The notes under the pieces: generated by a model
The model's input: only the letters and a program-made list of their open reading frames with translations
What the model was told of the DNA's origin: nothing
Database searches by the model: none
Assembly (NCBI GenBank): GCA_949752735.1
Contig: OX457042.1
Span: 24,031,375 to 24,095,374 of the forward strand
Origin: Lumbricus terrestris
Lineage: Eukaryota; Annelida; Clitellata; Crassiclitellata; Lumbricidae
Reading direction: 5' to 3'
DNA length: 64,000 nucleotides
Position numbers and translations under genes: made by a program
In this document: piece by piece, positions 34,636 through 45,279 of the stretch
Position numbering within the stretch: position 1 is the first letter of the stretch
How the letters are laid out: each line of letters opens with the position of its first letter

Positions 34636-34830
34636 TTCAACTTCAACTTGTTTATTGATCCCAAAAATATCAAACAGACAATTATGCATTCATAATAGTA
34701 AACAAAGTGATTAATTGCAGTTAACAATTGCGATGGTATAGCTAAGTGTACAATCATTACTGTGAAACGTAGAGAGCAATAGGCTACCCGAAGGGAGTGA
34801 TCCCGCTATTGGGACCTATTTAGCAAAGAA
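34636..34830 (-). repeat. LINE 3' end, minus strand
   Basis: On the minus strand it reads 'ggtcccaatagcgggatcactccctt...' and ends 'gggatcaataaacaag', matching in layout the 3' untranslated end of the LINE at 54385-54545. No protein remains. Confidence 0.55.
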
Positions 34831-35100
34831 AAAATTCTTCACTATAATATGATAAACGATAACAGATTAGGAAACAGATGACTACCCGGACCTATAAAAT
34901 ATCATAGGTGTCATTGACTCCAGTGCTAAATGCAGCGGACGATATGTAGAGTGCATACACACAATTCTGGCGCTTTCGCCAGGACCGCCACATGACGGTT
35001 AGCATACTAAAATGGAATAACAACTATACGTTCAGAGACACTGAGTAATTATCAAACATTGTAAATAGTACTAGTATGTATAAATATATGTGTGAATATC
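34831..35100. other. Non-coding stretch, nothing recognised
   Basis: No repeat ends or coding signal were seen before the giant inverted repeat starts. Confidence 0.35.
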
Positions 35101-36895
35101 AGGGTGTCCCAAAAAAACTTTTTCTTGAAATTCTTAGGTCTCTCCAGTCAAAAAGTTTCCTATTCAGATGATAATATTTGTGTAATTTTTTCGAATTTTT
35201 AAAATAATTTTTAGAACTCCCCCAAGGAGCCCCCAATTTTATATATAGCGTACTGTGATATTCGTGTGCAAATATTTCAATATATGAGGCAACGTCATTC
35301 ACACCACATATATTTTAAATGCTTTTGCACAAAATATGATATGTCATACAATGTAATTGCTCAAAAATGTTATGCTGTATTTTCCTCAGACTGGTTTTGC
35401 AGTTAATTGACTGAAATTTGACAAAATTGATATATATGCACAGACCTTCTTATATTGTTAGAATTTGGAATACTATTTAACCATTATTGACTGCTATAAT
35501 AATTCGAGCAGTTATGCAAAACATGGTTTACTTTGAAAAGGCATGTTGGTACACAGTACCAAATGTGAGATAGTCACATGTTTGGTCCTATCAGTAGTTC
35601 ACTACATCGGAAGAAGTGACTCAAGTGAGTTGTAGTTGCAATTTGGGAAATAGGACTACTTTCGATGTTTTTCAACAGCTTGCAATTAGAACTGTTTATG
35701 ACTTTCATTTGTTATGGCATTACATGTCTGTATCAGGCACAGCCGTTGATACATGCCAAGTTGTTCATGATTGGGCCTACAATGGCTTAATTGTATGATT
35801 TTCCAGATGATCAAACAGCACTAGGCCTACTCACTAGAAAGCTGTCGTCAATGCCGGTAGTCTGGAAAAAGCTTTGAGATATACATGTATATAGATCTGG
35901 TAAAGTTGTGGAAGAAACTTGACCAAGTGAGGTCCAATTTCTGTGTCATGTGTAGTATGAGAGTTGCTTCCTTGTGTGGTGTTAAGAGTTCGGAAAAGAA
36001 TTCAAAAGTTGCATGCTCTGGACTGAAATATCAAGAGTGGCATTGCATTGCTTTAAGTGCAGTACGTAATACTGAGACCAGGATAATCATATGCTTGTAA
36101 TCTTCTAACTAACATGATGCAATTAAATGGAGCATCGCCTGAGATCGGACAGTGCGCCAGGATAGGATGTAGGCTTACACTGATACAACAAAAATGGTTA
36201 AAGTGTTTTAATTACATGTGAATCATTATCTGTTAAACAGATGACAGTCTTGTTTCCATAGAACAGCATCTCCATTTTCATTTAGTAATATAACGGCCTT
36301 TGCTATACAACGTAACTCTATCTGAAGGGCATCAAACTTGCAAATACCAGTTATGTTTGGTACATCCATCCCACCATCAACTCAGCAAATGTAAAGAATT
36401 CATGGAAATCCTCCAAAGGATGATGCTTTGTGAGCCTGATCCAAAAAGCAAGTTTTAAAGCCCTCAGTTAACAATAGTTATCTTTTGGGATTTGTTGCTG
36501 CAGAAACTGAGTTTAAAAAAATTGGAACCAGTTTCATCAAACATCTTGAAAACACAGAATATCTGCAGCCTTGTAGATGGTCAAAGACATGTATAAAAGT
36601 CGCTGGAAAGCATCACCTCAAAGATAGCACAAGTTCTCATATAGATGGTCAATTAATCAACTTTGACAGTGCTTTAGTTTTAGTGTGACTTGCCATGAGA
36701 ATAAAATTAACAAATATTGTAATATATAAAATATGTAACCGTTAACCCATATTTGCATTACGGCCTACGTAACAGACTGTAGTGAAAACAGATATATCAA
36801 ACAGTCTGAAATTCCGTTTTGCACACTTAACGAAATGACTGCTCCATACATGCAAACCCACGAGACAGCAGCTCTGCATGAAATTATATATATAT
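35101..36895 (+). repeat. Left arm A of the giant palindrome (1,795 bp)
   Basis: Every position p pairs with 74120-p in the right arm. Four open frames (204, 183, 216 and 204 nt) occur at exactly mirrored positions, so there is no net length change. The translations agree except for one residue, caused by a single base difference at 35140/38980. The frames carry no motif I recognise. Confidence 0.95.
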
Positions 36896-37224
36896 TAGGG
36901 TGTCCCAATTTGAGGTTATGTTTGAAAATGCTAAGTCTCTCCAGCCAAAAAGTATCATTGGTGGACAATAACTCTAGAGAAAAAATTTCAAATTTTTTCA
37001 AGGTCATTTGGGGGTCCCCCAAAGGGCTATAAGATATCATAAAAATACATTGTGGTGTACCGCTACCATTATCAATATCACTCATACGTAATTTCATGAA
37101 CTTTGGGGTTTTTTGCAGCCCAACACCATTTTCATTATGAATAGGTGTACCACACACATATATATATATGCATATTCTATATACATACATATATATAATA
37201 TTACATATATAATTTTGTATATAT
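36896..37224 (+). repeat. Spacer segment B between the arms
   Basis: Starts TAGGGTGTCCCAATTTGAGG and ends in a (TA)n run. Its inverted copy B' lies outside the right arm at about 39020-39354, with few differences (for example gggggtccccc versus ggaggtccccc) and a small length change in the AC/AT tract. Confidence 0.9.
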
Positions 37225-39019
37225 ATATATATATAATTTCATGCAGAGCTGCTGTCTCGTGGGTTTGCATGTATGGAGCAGCCATTTCGTTAAGTGTGCA
37301 AAACGGAATTTCAGACTGTTTGATATATCTGTTTTCACTACAGTCTGTTACGTAGGCCGTAATGCAAATATGGGTTAACGGTTACATATTTTATATATTA
37401 CAATATTTGTTAATTTTATTCTCATGGCAAGTCACACTAAAACTAAAGCACTGTCAAAGTTGATTAATTGACCATCTATATGAGAACTTGTGCTATCTTT
37501 GAGGTGATGCTTTCCAGCGACTTTTATACATGTCTTTGACCATCTACAAGGCTGCAGATATTCTGTGTTTTCAAGATGTTTGATGAAACTGGTTCCAATT
37601 TTTTTAAACTCAGTTTCTGCAGCAACAAATCCCAAAAGATAACTATTGTTAACTGAGGGCTTTAAAACTTGCTTTTTGGATCAGGCTCACAAAGCATCAT
37701 CCTTTGGAGGATTTCCATGAATTCTTTACATTTGCTGAGTTGATGGTGGGATGGATGTACCAAACATAACTGGTATTTGCAAGTTTGATGCCCTTCAGAT
37801 AGAGTTACGTTGTATAGCAAAGGCCGTTATATTACTAAATGAAAATGGAGATGCTGTTCTATGGAAACAAGACTGTCATCTGTTTAACAGATAATGATTC
37901 ACATGTAATTAAAACACTTTAACCATTTTTGTTGTATCAGTGTAAGCCTACATCCTATCCTGGCGCACTGTCCGATCTCAGGCGATGCTCCATTTAATTG
38001 CATCATGTTAGTTAGAAGATTACAAGCATATGATTATCCTGGTCTCAGTATTACGTACTGCACTTAAAGCAATGCAATGCCACTCTTGATATTTCAGTCC
38101 AGAGCATGCAACTTTTGAATTCTTTTCCGAACTCTTAACACCACACAAGGAAGCAACTCTCATACTACACATGACACAGAAATTGGACCTCACTTGGTCA
38201 AGTTTCTTCCACAACTTTACCAGATCTATATACATGTATATCTCAAAGCTTTTTCCAGACTACCGGCATTGACGACAGCTTTCTAGTGAGTAGGCCTAGT
38301 GCTGTTTGATCATCTGGAAAATCATACAATTAAGCCATTGTAGGCCCAATCATGAACAACTTGGCATGTATCAACGGCTGTGCCTGATACAGACATGTAA
38401 TGCCATAACAAATGAAAGTCATAAACAGTTCTAATTGCAAGCTGTTGAAAAACATCGAAAGTAGTCCTATTTCCCAAATTGCAACTACAACTCACTTGAG
38501 TCACTTCTTCCGATGTAGTGAACTACTGATAGGACCAAACATGTGACTATCTCACATTTGGTACTGTGTACCAACATGCCTTTTCAAAGTAAACCATGTT
38601 TTGCATAACTGCTCGAATTATTATAGCAGTCAATAATGGTTAAATAGTATTCCAAATTCTAACAATATAAGAAGGTCTGTGCATATATATCAATTTTGTC
38701 AAATTTCAGTCAATTAACTGCAAAACCAGTCTGAGGAAAATACAGCATAACATTTTTGAGCAATTACATTGTATGACATATCATATTTTGTGCAAAAGCA
38801 TTTAAAATATATGTGGTGTGAATGACGTTGCCTCATATATTGAAATATTTGCACACGAATATCACAGTACGCTATATATAAAATTGGGGGCTCCTTGGGG
38901 GAGTTCTAAAAATTATTTTAAAAATTCGAAAAAATTACACAAATATTATCATCTGAATAGGAAACTTTTTGACTGGAGAAACCTAAGAATTTCAAGAAAA
39001 AGTTTTTTTGGGACACCCT
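37225..39019 (-). repeat. Right arm A' of the giant palindrome (1,795 bp)
   Basis: Reverse complement of 35101-36895. It ends GGGACACCCT followed by an AT run and B'. Confidence 0.95.
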
Positions 39020-39354
39020 AATATATATATATACAAAATTATATATGTAATATTATATATATGTATGTATATAGAATATGCATATATATGTGTGTGTGGT
39101 ACACCTATTCATAATGAAAATGGTGTTGGGCTGCAAAAAAACCCCAAAGTTCATGAAATTACGTATGAGTGATATTGATAATGGTAGCGGTACACCACAA
39201 TGTATTTTTATGATATCTTATAGCCCTTTGGGGGACCTCCAAATGACCTTGAAAAAATTTGAAATTTTTTCTCTAGAGTTATTGTCCACCAATGATACTT
39301 TTTGGCTGGAGAGACTTAGCATTTTCAAACATAACCTCAAATTGGGACACCCTA
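39020..39354 (-). repeat. Inverted outer copy B'
   Basis: Reverse complement of 36896-37222. It ends CCTCAAATTGGGACACCCTA. Confidence 0.9.
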
Positions 39355-40505
39355 GTGCTGGTGGTAATATCAGGTAGGCCCTATATAGCCTAATTGTCAG
39401 ATGGTAATTTTAGGCTAAATTGCAACATTTAGGATATCTTTCCATGGTGGTTTTAGATTCCCCCACACTGGCGTTTTACGGACAAGCCCATATAAAACAC
39501 TAGCTTTACAGAGCATAATTTCGTCACAGACACTGATGGCATAGGTAGTGTAGGCCTCCTGTATCACTATAATTAAACCTTGAAAGAAGGCCTAGGTAGG
39601 ACTAGGCCTATATATAGGATTAGAGCAAGAAATAGGCCAGTTGTCTGCAGTTGTAAGTCAATAACTATGTCCATCATCACATGCCGTGAAATTAGTTCAC
39701 AAAGGACGATAGACTGACTGACCCAGTTGAGTAAATCGAAGTCGTTTTTATATCCCTTTGTAGGCCTACTTTTCTGCACCTCTTTCTAATGATCATAATG
39801 ATCTTTGGACGATCCATTGTCATTCATATCCTCAACTCCATGGGATCAACAGTCGAGTAAAACACTCGATCAGATTGTAGGCCTATAATACTCATAGACA
39901 ATTATTATTGAACTTATAGTTGGCAGTGATCTCTAGTAAAAATCTAAGCTATCGTCGATAGTTTAAGTGTATCAAGGCCAATTGGCTCTAAGCAGTTCTT
40001 TGCTATAGTCTATTGTGCATCCGAACTGCTCGGAACATGGTCCAGGATTATCATCGTGTCGACATGGAACACAGGCGAGGAAATTGCGCGCACATGTTGC
40101 CTTCTATAGGCCTATAATAAAGTGCAGGATATAGGAGGTGACGGGGCGCGTGTTAATCGTCCTTACAAAATTATGGAGCAGGTTAAAAGGAGTCCGATAA
40201 CCAGAGGTTAGAGCAGACAGAGTAGCTGCTATGGTAGGCGGGTGTCGTTTTGAACGAAAATAATTGGATGGCCTTAATTGGATATCAATATGAATTAGTT
40301 CCCGCCACCGGTTGCCGACACTACGCTCTCAAGTCGAAACCAGTCGCTAAGCTATCGACTGCTAGCGTCTCATGCTTTGCTCGCGGTCTCAGAGAATCGG
40401 TTTCTACCGAAGACAACAACAGTTCCAAATTCACTAAGTGTCGCTTGAAAACCAGACACACGGCACCACCCTATTCACGAGAGCTGCATCGAGTCGGAGA
40501 GGTTA
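39355..40505. other. Non-coding stretch rich in TAGGCCTA-type words
   Basis: No gene is supported. Several AGGCCTA and GGCCTA occurrences lie between 39370 and 40130. Confidence 0.35.
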
Positions 40506-40518
40506 CACACAAACAAAC

Positions 40519-40603
40519 ATACATACATACATGCATGCATGCATGCATAAATACATACTTGCAAACATACATACATACATACATACATACATACATACAT
40601 ACA

Positions 40604-40637
<34 letters not shown>

Positions 40638-40788
40638 CATACATACATACATACATACATACATACATACATACATACATACATACATACATACATACAT
40701 ACATACATACATACATACATACATACATACATACATACATACATACATACATACATACATACATACACACACACATACATACATACAT
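40519..40788. repeat. (ACAT)n microsatellite, about 65 units
   Basis: A nearly pure ACAT run with GCATGCATGC at the left and ACACAC at the right. The long frames with HTYI or YVCM periods on both strands are artefacts. Confidence 0.97.
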
Positions 40789-40791
40789 CAT

Positions 40792-40860
40792 AATTTATAT
40801 AGCGCCCCTTCAAGGTATCCACTCAGAGGCGCTCCCGGCCGAGATCAAGCGAAAAAAACA
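40792..40860. repeat. SINE/LINE tail motif
   Basis: 'Tttatatagcgccccttcaaggtatccactcagaggcgctcccg' matches the minus-strand SINE at 17.92 kb and the LINE tail at 9.5 kb. Confidence 0.65.
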
Positions 40861-42293
40861 GTCTTCAACAGTTTGTGAAATTGAGAGCATACATACATGT
40901 ACATACATACACACAAACACATACATACATTCACCCAGAACAGTTCTTAATTTAGGTCTGTATGACCAGACAGAATATAGTCAGACGACTTTGCTAAGCA
41001 ACAGTTGTTACTTTCATGACCCGACGACCCGTAGCTAACAAGAGATGACTTAACGAGACCAGCAGGACAATAAGTAATCATATGGGAATAGGAAGAAAGA
41101 TAGGATAGCTAATAGCTATTATTTTTACATAATCTATTCAGTTCTCATTACCCTACAAACTCTGTACACGTGCCAGACACGACTAGGCCTCACGACTCTG
41201 CTCTGTTTGCTCTGCCTCGTACCGAGCAGAGGCTGATGCGTTCTGCATGCGAGCGGACCTTGTCAAATTAAGTCATCGTCAAATAACCGTCGCCACTGCA
41301 TGCCTATGGCAAGCTAACAGTTCGCTATTAAGGTTAATAAATAGGATGACCTCATTATGATCCCAGGCTGCATAGCGCCGCCTAGAGGTCGGTTTGTGAG
41401 CAACAGTAGCTAACTTCCTGTAGATGGAACGAATGAATATTATGAGACTACTGTGTATAAGGCTCGGCAGATCGAGTGAACACGCCACGCTGATGAAAGT
41501 GCATTCTGTTCTTGATAGCATTTTAAACGTCGCCTTCGTTTCGCAGCAGTTAATGGTTGGCAGTCTTAGCGGTATATAGGCGGGGTCGTACCTGAAACGG
41601 CTGACTGTAGGTCATTATAATTAGGCATGCTTCTAAGCTGCTCTAGATTTACGTAACCCTCGAATGTTACCGGCATTTTACCGAAGCGTTAATAACAGTC
41701 CATTTTTAGTCATTGGCTGCATTTAGGCATTTTAGATTTGCTCCATTCAGAGTAACGAGGTGAGTTGGACTGTTGAACTATGTTCGTTGTTGTACATACA
41801 GTTGTAGGCCTACTTGTAGCTAGATTAGTCTGGGTGTAACGAGTAGAAGAGTCCGTAGTTACTGTTAAAAATGTTTAGTCGTGGATAGAAGTGGGTTAGA
41901 CCTATTTATTGGCCTACTTGCTGGTCGTGGTTTTCACGTGTAGCCTATGAACCTCCAACGATGGTTTTTTAACGACCTGGGCCTAGAAAAGATGGATGAC
42001 TTCCAAGTCGGGCAAAGCAATGATGTTCGGTTCGTGTCCTATAGATTTCGTTAGCATAATCGAAAAAAGAATTGGCACATGATTAGGAAGACCTGAGGGA
42101 GGCGGGTTCAGTTTATAAGCCTACCATTCACTCTTCGACTGCTGCTGCTGCTGCTGATGCTCTGTAGGCCTATAGGGCTATAGGTCTATGATGCTAGGCC
42201 TACACTTTGTACCGTCCTAACGGATGGTGCATGTAGGCCTAAAAGGGAGGGCGCGACTGGCTGAACACCTCAATATTACAAGCCTGGTCGTCA
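40861..42293. other. Non-coding stretch upstream of the elongase gene
   Basis: No exon is identified. An untranslated first exon of the elongase could lie here or further right but cannot be recognised. Confidence 0.35.
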
Positions 42294-42437
42294 CATGGGC
42301 GGAGTTTGGTTTCCGTTCTTGGAGGGGCTAAAGCCTTCTTGGGAGGGGGGAGGCTAAGCCGGGGAAAAGATACCATTTGCATGGTGAAAAAAGGAATCTG
42401 GGTCTTCTTGGGGGGGGAGGGCTAAACTCCGCCCATG
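42294..42437. mobile_element. 144-bp MITE with CATGGGCGGAGTTT ends
   Basis: Perfect 14-bp inverted ends at 42294-42307 and 42424-42437. CTGGTCG occurs just left of the element (42284-42290) and immediately right (42438-42444), a possible target duplication. The interior repeats 'ggagggg(c)taaa(g)cc'. Confidence 0.75.
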
Positions 42438-42496
42438 CTGGTCGATGATTTAAGAGTTTGACTGCACGCATGTGTGTTGTGTAAGCCTGCTATATA

Positions 42497-42695
42497 CAGG
42501 GTGCGCCAAAAAGACCCCCCTAGGTTTTTGACCAATATCTTGACCAAAAGTAAGAATTTCGAAATGAAATCTTACAGGCTTATAGACAATTCATATTTAC
42601 ACATTATGGCCAGATTTCATCAAAATATTTCAAACAGAACAAAAGTTACATCATATTGGCAAAAAACCTAGGGGGTCTTTTTTTGGCGCAGCCTG
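42497..42695. mobile_element. 199-bp mariner-type MITE
   Basis: The ends CAGGGTGCGCCAAAAA and CAGGCTGCGCCAAAAA are inverted and continue as near-identical inverted sequence to 'cctaggtttttt'. TA flanks both sides (42495-42496, 42696-42697). The ends resemble the mariner at 6447 (CAGGGTGCGGCC) but are a distinct family. No coding capacity. Confidence 0.88.
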
Positions 42696-42797
42696 TAGAG
42701 AACAGCCGGAAGTCGTGCCAGTCATTCGCCTTGGTCGAATATCTCGTTTTCGGCAATATTCGCCTCCACATAATTATGGTAATAGCCTAATAGGCCT

Positions 42798-42848
42798 AGT
42801 AGCAGTAGCAGCAGCAGCAGCAGCCGCAGCAGTAGCAGTAGCAGTAGC
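42798..42848. repeat. (GCA)n/(GTA)n trinucleotide tract
   Basis: AGCAGTAGCAGC-type units. Confidence 0.9.
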
Positions 42849-43108
42849 TGTCAGTAGGGGTTGTTTATAGAATATAGACTATGGTATATTATAGCATATA
42901 ATTATGTTCTGTCGTTGTTATTTTCTTGATAGAGTGGATCATCCATTTTCCTGTAGAGTGTAGATGGTCTTCTGTCATCTTATGCATGCCACTCTTCTGT
43001 AGCGCACAAATCTTTTCTACATTGTACTGAACCTTCGCAATGTCTTGCTGCTGAGATCCAACTGCAGAGAGAAGCGGGAAGAATGACAATACTATAGTTA
43101 AACCAGTA

Positions 43109-43146
43109 CAATTATGTAACCATGGGCAATTACCATTACAATTATT
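43109..43146. repeat. Left stub of the 30-bp minisatellite split by a transposon
   Basis: About one unit (TATGTAACCATGGGCAATTACCATTACAAT) precedes the hAT-type element at 43147. The rest of the array is at 44114-44336. Confidence 0.85.
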
Positions 43147-44113
43147 CAGGGGCTTCTATCCCCCCTAAGCAACCGGGCGCAATCCATTTTCTTCCCCCCC
43201 CTTTTCTGGACCGGCCTTCCTCTATGTATGCAATATAATGCAATCTATATATATAGCGCATGCCCTCCTCTAGTGTGGGAATGAAGGTCTGTTTGGAGGG
43301 GGACAAACGAGCATCCAGCAGACGATCGCCGAAGCATGTGTAGCGTCGAGAAGGGACCTGGTATGGAAAGGGAATGTGCCCCTCCTCATAAGAAATTTTT
43401 GCGATTTCCGCATTGCAATTTCAGCATTTTAAACTGTCCTCTTAGCAAAATTACTCTACTGTTTCAGTGGAGGAATTGCTGCCAAAATTGGGCAGCCATA
43501 TGTTTTGCGCCTCTGATCACTGTGCACTCGAGAGGCGTTACATAAATTTTTAGAGCACAATGCAATACAATAAAATACAATGTAGGTCCTACATTGTAAG
43601 CCCACATAATAATGAGGTTGCTTTACTAAGTGTTCAAAGACCAAAATTGACTGTCTGAAATTTGAAAGATAACATTGGAGAGAAGCCATTTAGTTGTGCA
43701 AAATAGTATTTGTATTAATATTATTTCTTTCAATTATAATATGATTGTATTATTTATTAAAATAGTAAAAACATAATTACAATCATGTAATAGGAATTTT
43801 TATAGTATATTATAGCTGTTATAGCAGTTCATGTAATTCAAAAATGCAGATAGTAGCCTAACTAAAAACTCAAAGTGTATAAAGTGCATACATTTTGCTA
43901 AAAACTATTAGGCCTACCATTTGTCCAAATTTATATGGAAGGGAGATGTTTTCTGGTGGGATCTTCATCCTAGTGATGCCTAGATTGAACGCAGCCATCC
44001 ATGTCCGACCTTCCCCCCCCCCAACCGACGTGAATTTTGGCTGTCTTCTGATTCCCCCCTATTTTTCACTGGGCGCAAGCTGCGCCCGCCATGTATAGGG
44101 ATAGAAGCCCCTG
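43147..44113. mobile_element. 967-bp non-autonomous hAT-type element inserted in a minisatellite
   Basis: Ends CAGGGGCTTCTATCC in inverted orientation. CAATTATT is duplicated exactly at 43139-43146 and 44114-44121. The interior includes 'gcattttaaactgtc(c/a)tcttagcaaaat', shared with 8822 and 33340, and a right half shared with 1138-1500. No transposase motif is seen; the 69-codon frame 43336-43545 is unremarkable. Confidence 0.9.
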
Positions 44114-44336
44114 CAATTATTTAACCATGGGCAATTACCATTATTATTATGTAACCATGGGCAATTACCATTACAATTATGTAACCATGGACAATTACCA
44201 TTACAATTATGTAACCATGGGCAATTACCATTACAATTATGTAACCATGGGCAATTACCATTACAATTATGTAACCATGGGCAATTACCATTACAATTAT
44301 GTAACCATGGGCAATTACCATTACAATTATGTAATC
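44114..44336. repeat. 30-bp minisatellite, about 7 copies
   Basis: Tandem units of TAACCATGGGCAATTACCAT followed by TACAATTATG, mostly identical. NcoI-type CCATGG occurs in each unit. Frames such as YVTMGNYHYN are artefacts of a 30-bp (10-codon) period. Confidence 0.95.
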
Positions 44337-44545
44337 ATGCATGGGTGCAGAAGTACAGGGACGCCTCAGCCGTGGGCGACCGAAGAAGAGATGGATGGAC
44401 ATGATCCAGCAGGACATGGAATATCTTGATCTGAAAAAGGAAGACGCTGGAGACAGAACAACATGGAGACAAAGGATCCGAGTGGCTGACCCCTCCACAG
44501 CGAGGGATTAATCCTAGCCAGAAGGAAAATAAGAAGAATTATATA
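44337..44545 (+). pseudogene. RTE-type LINE C-terminal fragment
   Basis: In one plus-strand frame (stops tolerated) the sequence reads RGRPKKRWMDMIQQDMEYL, then DAGDRTTWRQRIRVADPS, the characteristic end of RTE-like endonuclease/reverse-transcriptase proteins. It is followed by 'ggaaaataagaagaatta', a short A-rich repeat tail. Only the extreme 3' end is present. Confidence 0.75.
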
Positions 44546-45152
44546 ACCATGGGTGTGATTGAATGATAGCCTAACGAAATAGATTTTAGTAGCCTAGGTG
44601 TGGTTGTGTAACTCTGCATCATGGTGGGAGGGGTGCGGTGGCGCATTGAATAACACGCTGGCATGGAGAGCAAGAGGTAAAGAGGTTGCGCTTTGTAGGC
44701 TGCTATTAGCCTATTAGCGCCGTGTATTGCAGGCTGCCGGTTCTGTTAGTAGCCTAGTTAAGATGTCTTCTGTAATTTGCGTTCTTGTGATTTGTTTCAA
44801 TTGCATAACTGTACACTGTACAGTGTGCTGTCAACCCGATTGTTTCAATTATAACGAGATATTATTATTGTCAGTGTATACATGTCACGAGTTGATGCGG
44901 GCAATATCCTGGTGCATGTATACTGTGTTGGACGATTGGGCTTCTGCCTATTAGGCCTATGTGTGCCCCTATTTTAGTTTATTGGAATAACCCATTTAGA
45001 TGGGTGTGTAAGTGTGCATGTATAATGTATGAAGATAACTCAATAATTGCGCAGATGGTTTGAGAGTTGTTTGTTGACCTTGTAATTGTTTGGGTATGAT
45101 TTTGTGGTTTCGGTTGCAATATTCCAATCTGCTTCGATATGTAAATTTTCAG
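44546..45152. other. Upstream region of the elongase gene
   Basis: No coding exon is assigned. A splice-acceptor-like TAAATTTTCAG ends at 45152, 69 bp before the start codon. The transcript may therefore have an untranslated exon further upstream; this is an inference. Confidence 0.35.
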
Positions 45153-45221
45153 GGCAGCACAGCCTGATCACAACTAACGTCTAGAGCTAATTCCTTCAAC
45201 AATCGGTTGAAAATCGATGAA

Positions 45222-45279
45222 ATGTCTAAAACCATTCAGAATGTCGTTGAGTCATACAACAAATTCTTCGCAGAAGAAG
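45222..45279 (+). CDS. ELOVL4: ELOVL4-like coding exon 1
   Basis: 19 codons plus one base, ending GAAG before donor GTAAGT. It encodes the N-terminal MSKTIQNVVESYNKFFAEE. Confidence 0.85.

Larger units (their letters stand above)
35101..39353. mobile_element. Giant nested inverted-repeat structure A-B-A'-B' (AGGGTGTCCC ends)
   Basis: Four termini begin AGGGTGTCCCA: 35101 and 36897 facing right, 39019 and 39353 facing left. Segment A (35101-36895) is the reverse complement of A' (37225-39019). The intervening B (36896-about 37222) is the reverse complement of B' (about 39020-39354). The A and B starts are related to each other (AGGGTGTCCCAA..., then TTAGGTCTCTCCAGTCAAAAAGT versus CTAAGTCTCTCCAGCCAAAAAGT), so they are diverged versions of one terminal repeat. 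TA-rich sequence precedes each end, as in Tc1/mariner elements; the class is an inference. No transposase is recognised. Confidence 0.8.

Noticed and set aside
35616..36688. Possible small genes inside the giant palindrome arms
   Set aside because: Three frames of 60-71 codons lack motifs or splice signals. Their duplication in mirrored positions simply reflects the inverted repeat.
40250..41038. 262-codon plus-strand frame
   Set aside because: Over half is the (ACAT)n tract. The remaining ends have no family resemblance, and no splice context was found.
42474..42671. 65-codon frame across the mariner-type MITE
   Set aside because: It merely spans the 199-bp MITE and its flank, with no transposase motif.
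44727..44954. 75-codon frame upstream of the elongase, cysteine-rich with a hydrophobic stretch
   Set aside because: There is no continuing exon, no signal-peptide cleavage pattern I trust, and no family resemblance.
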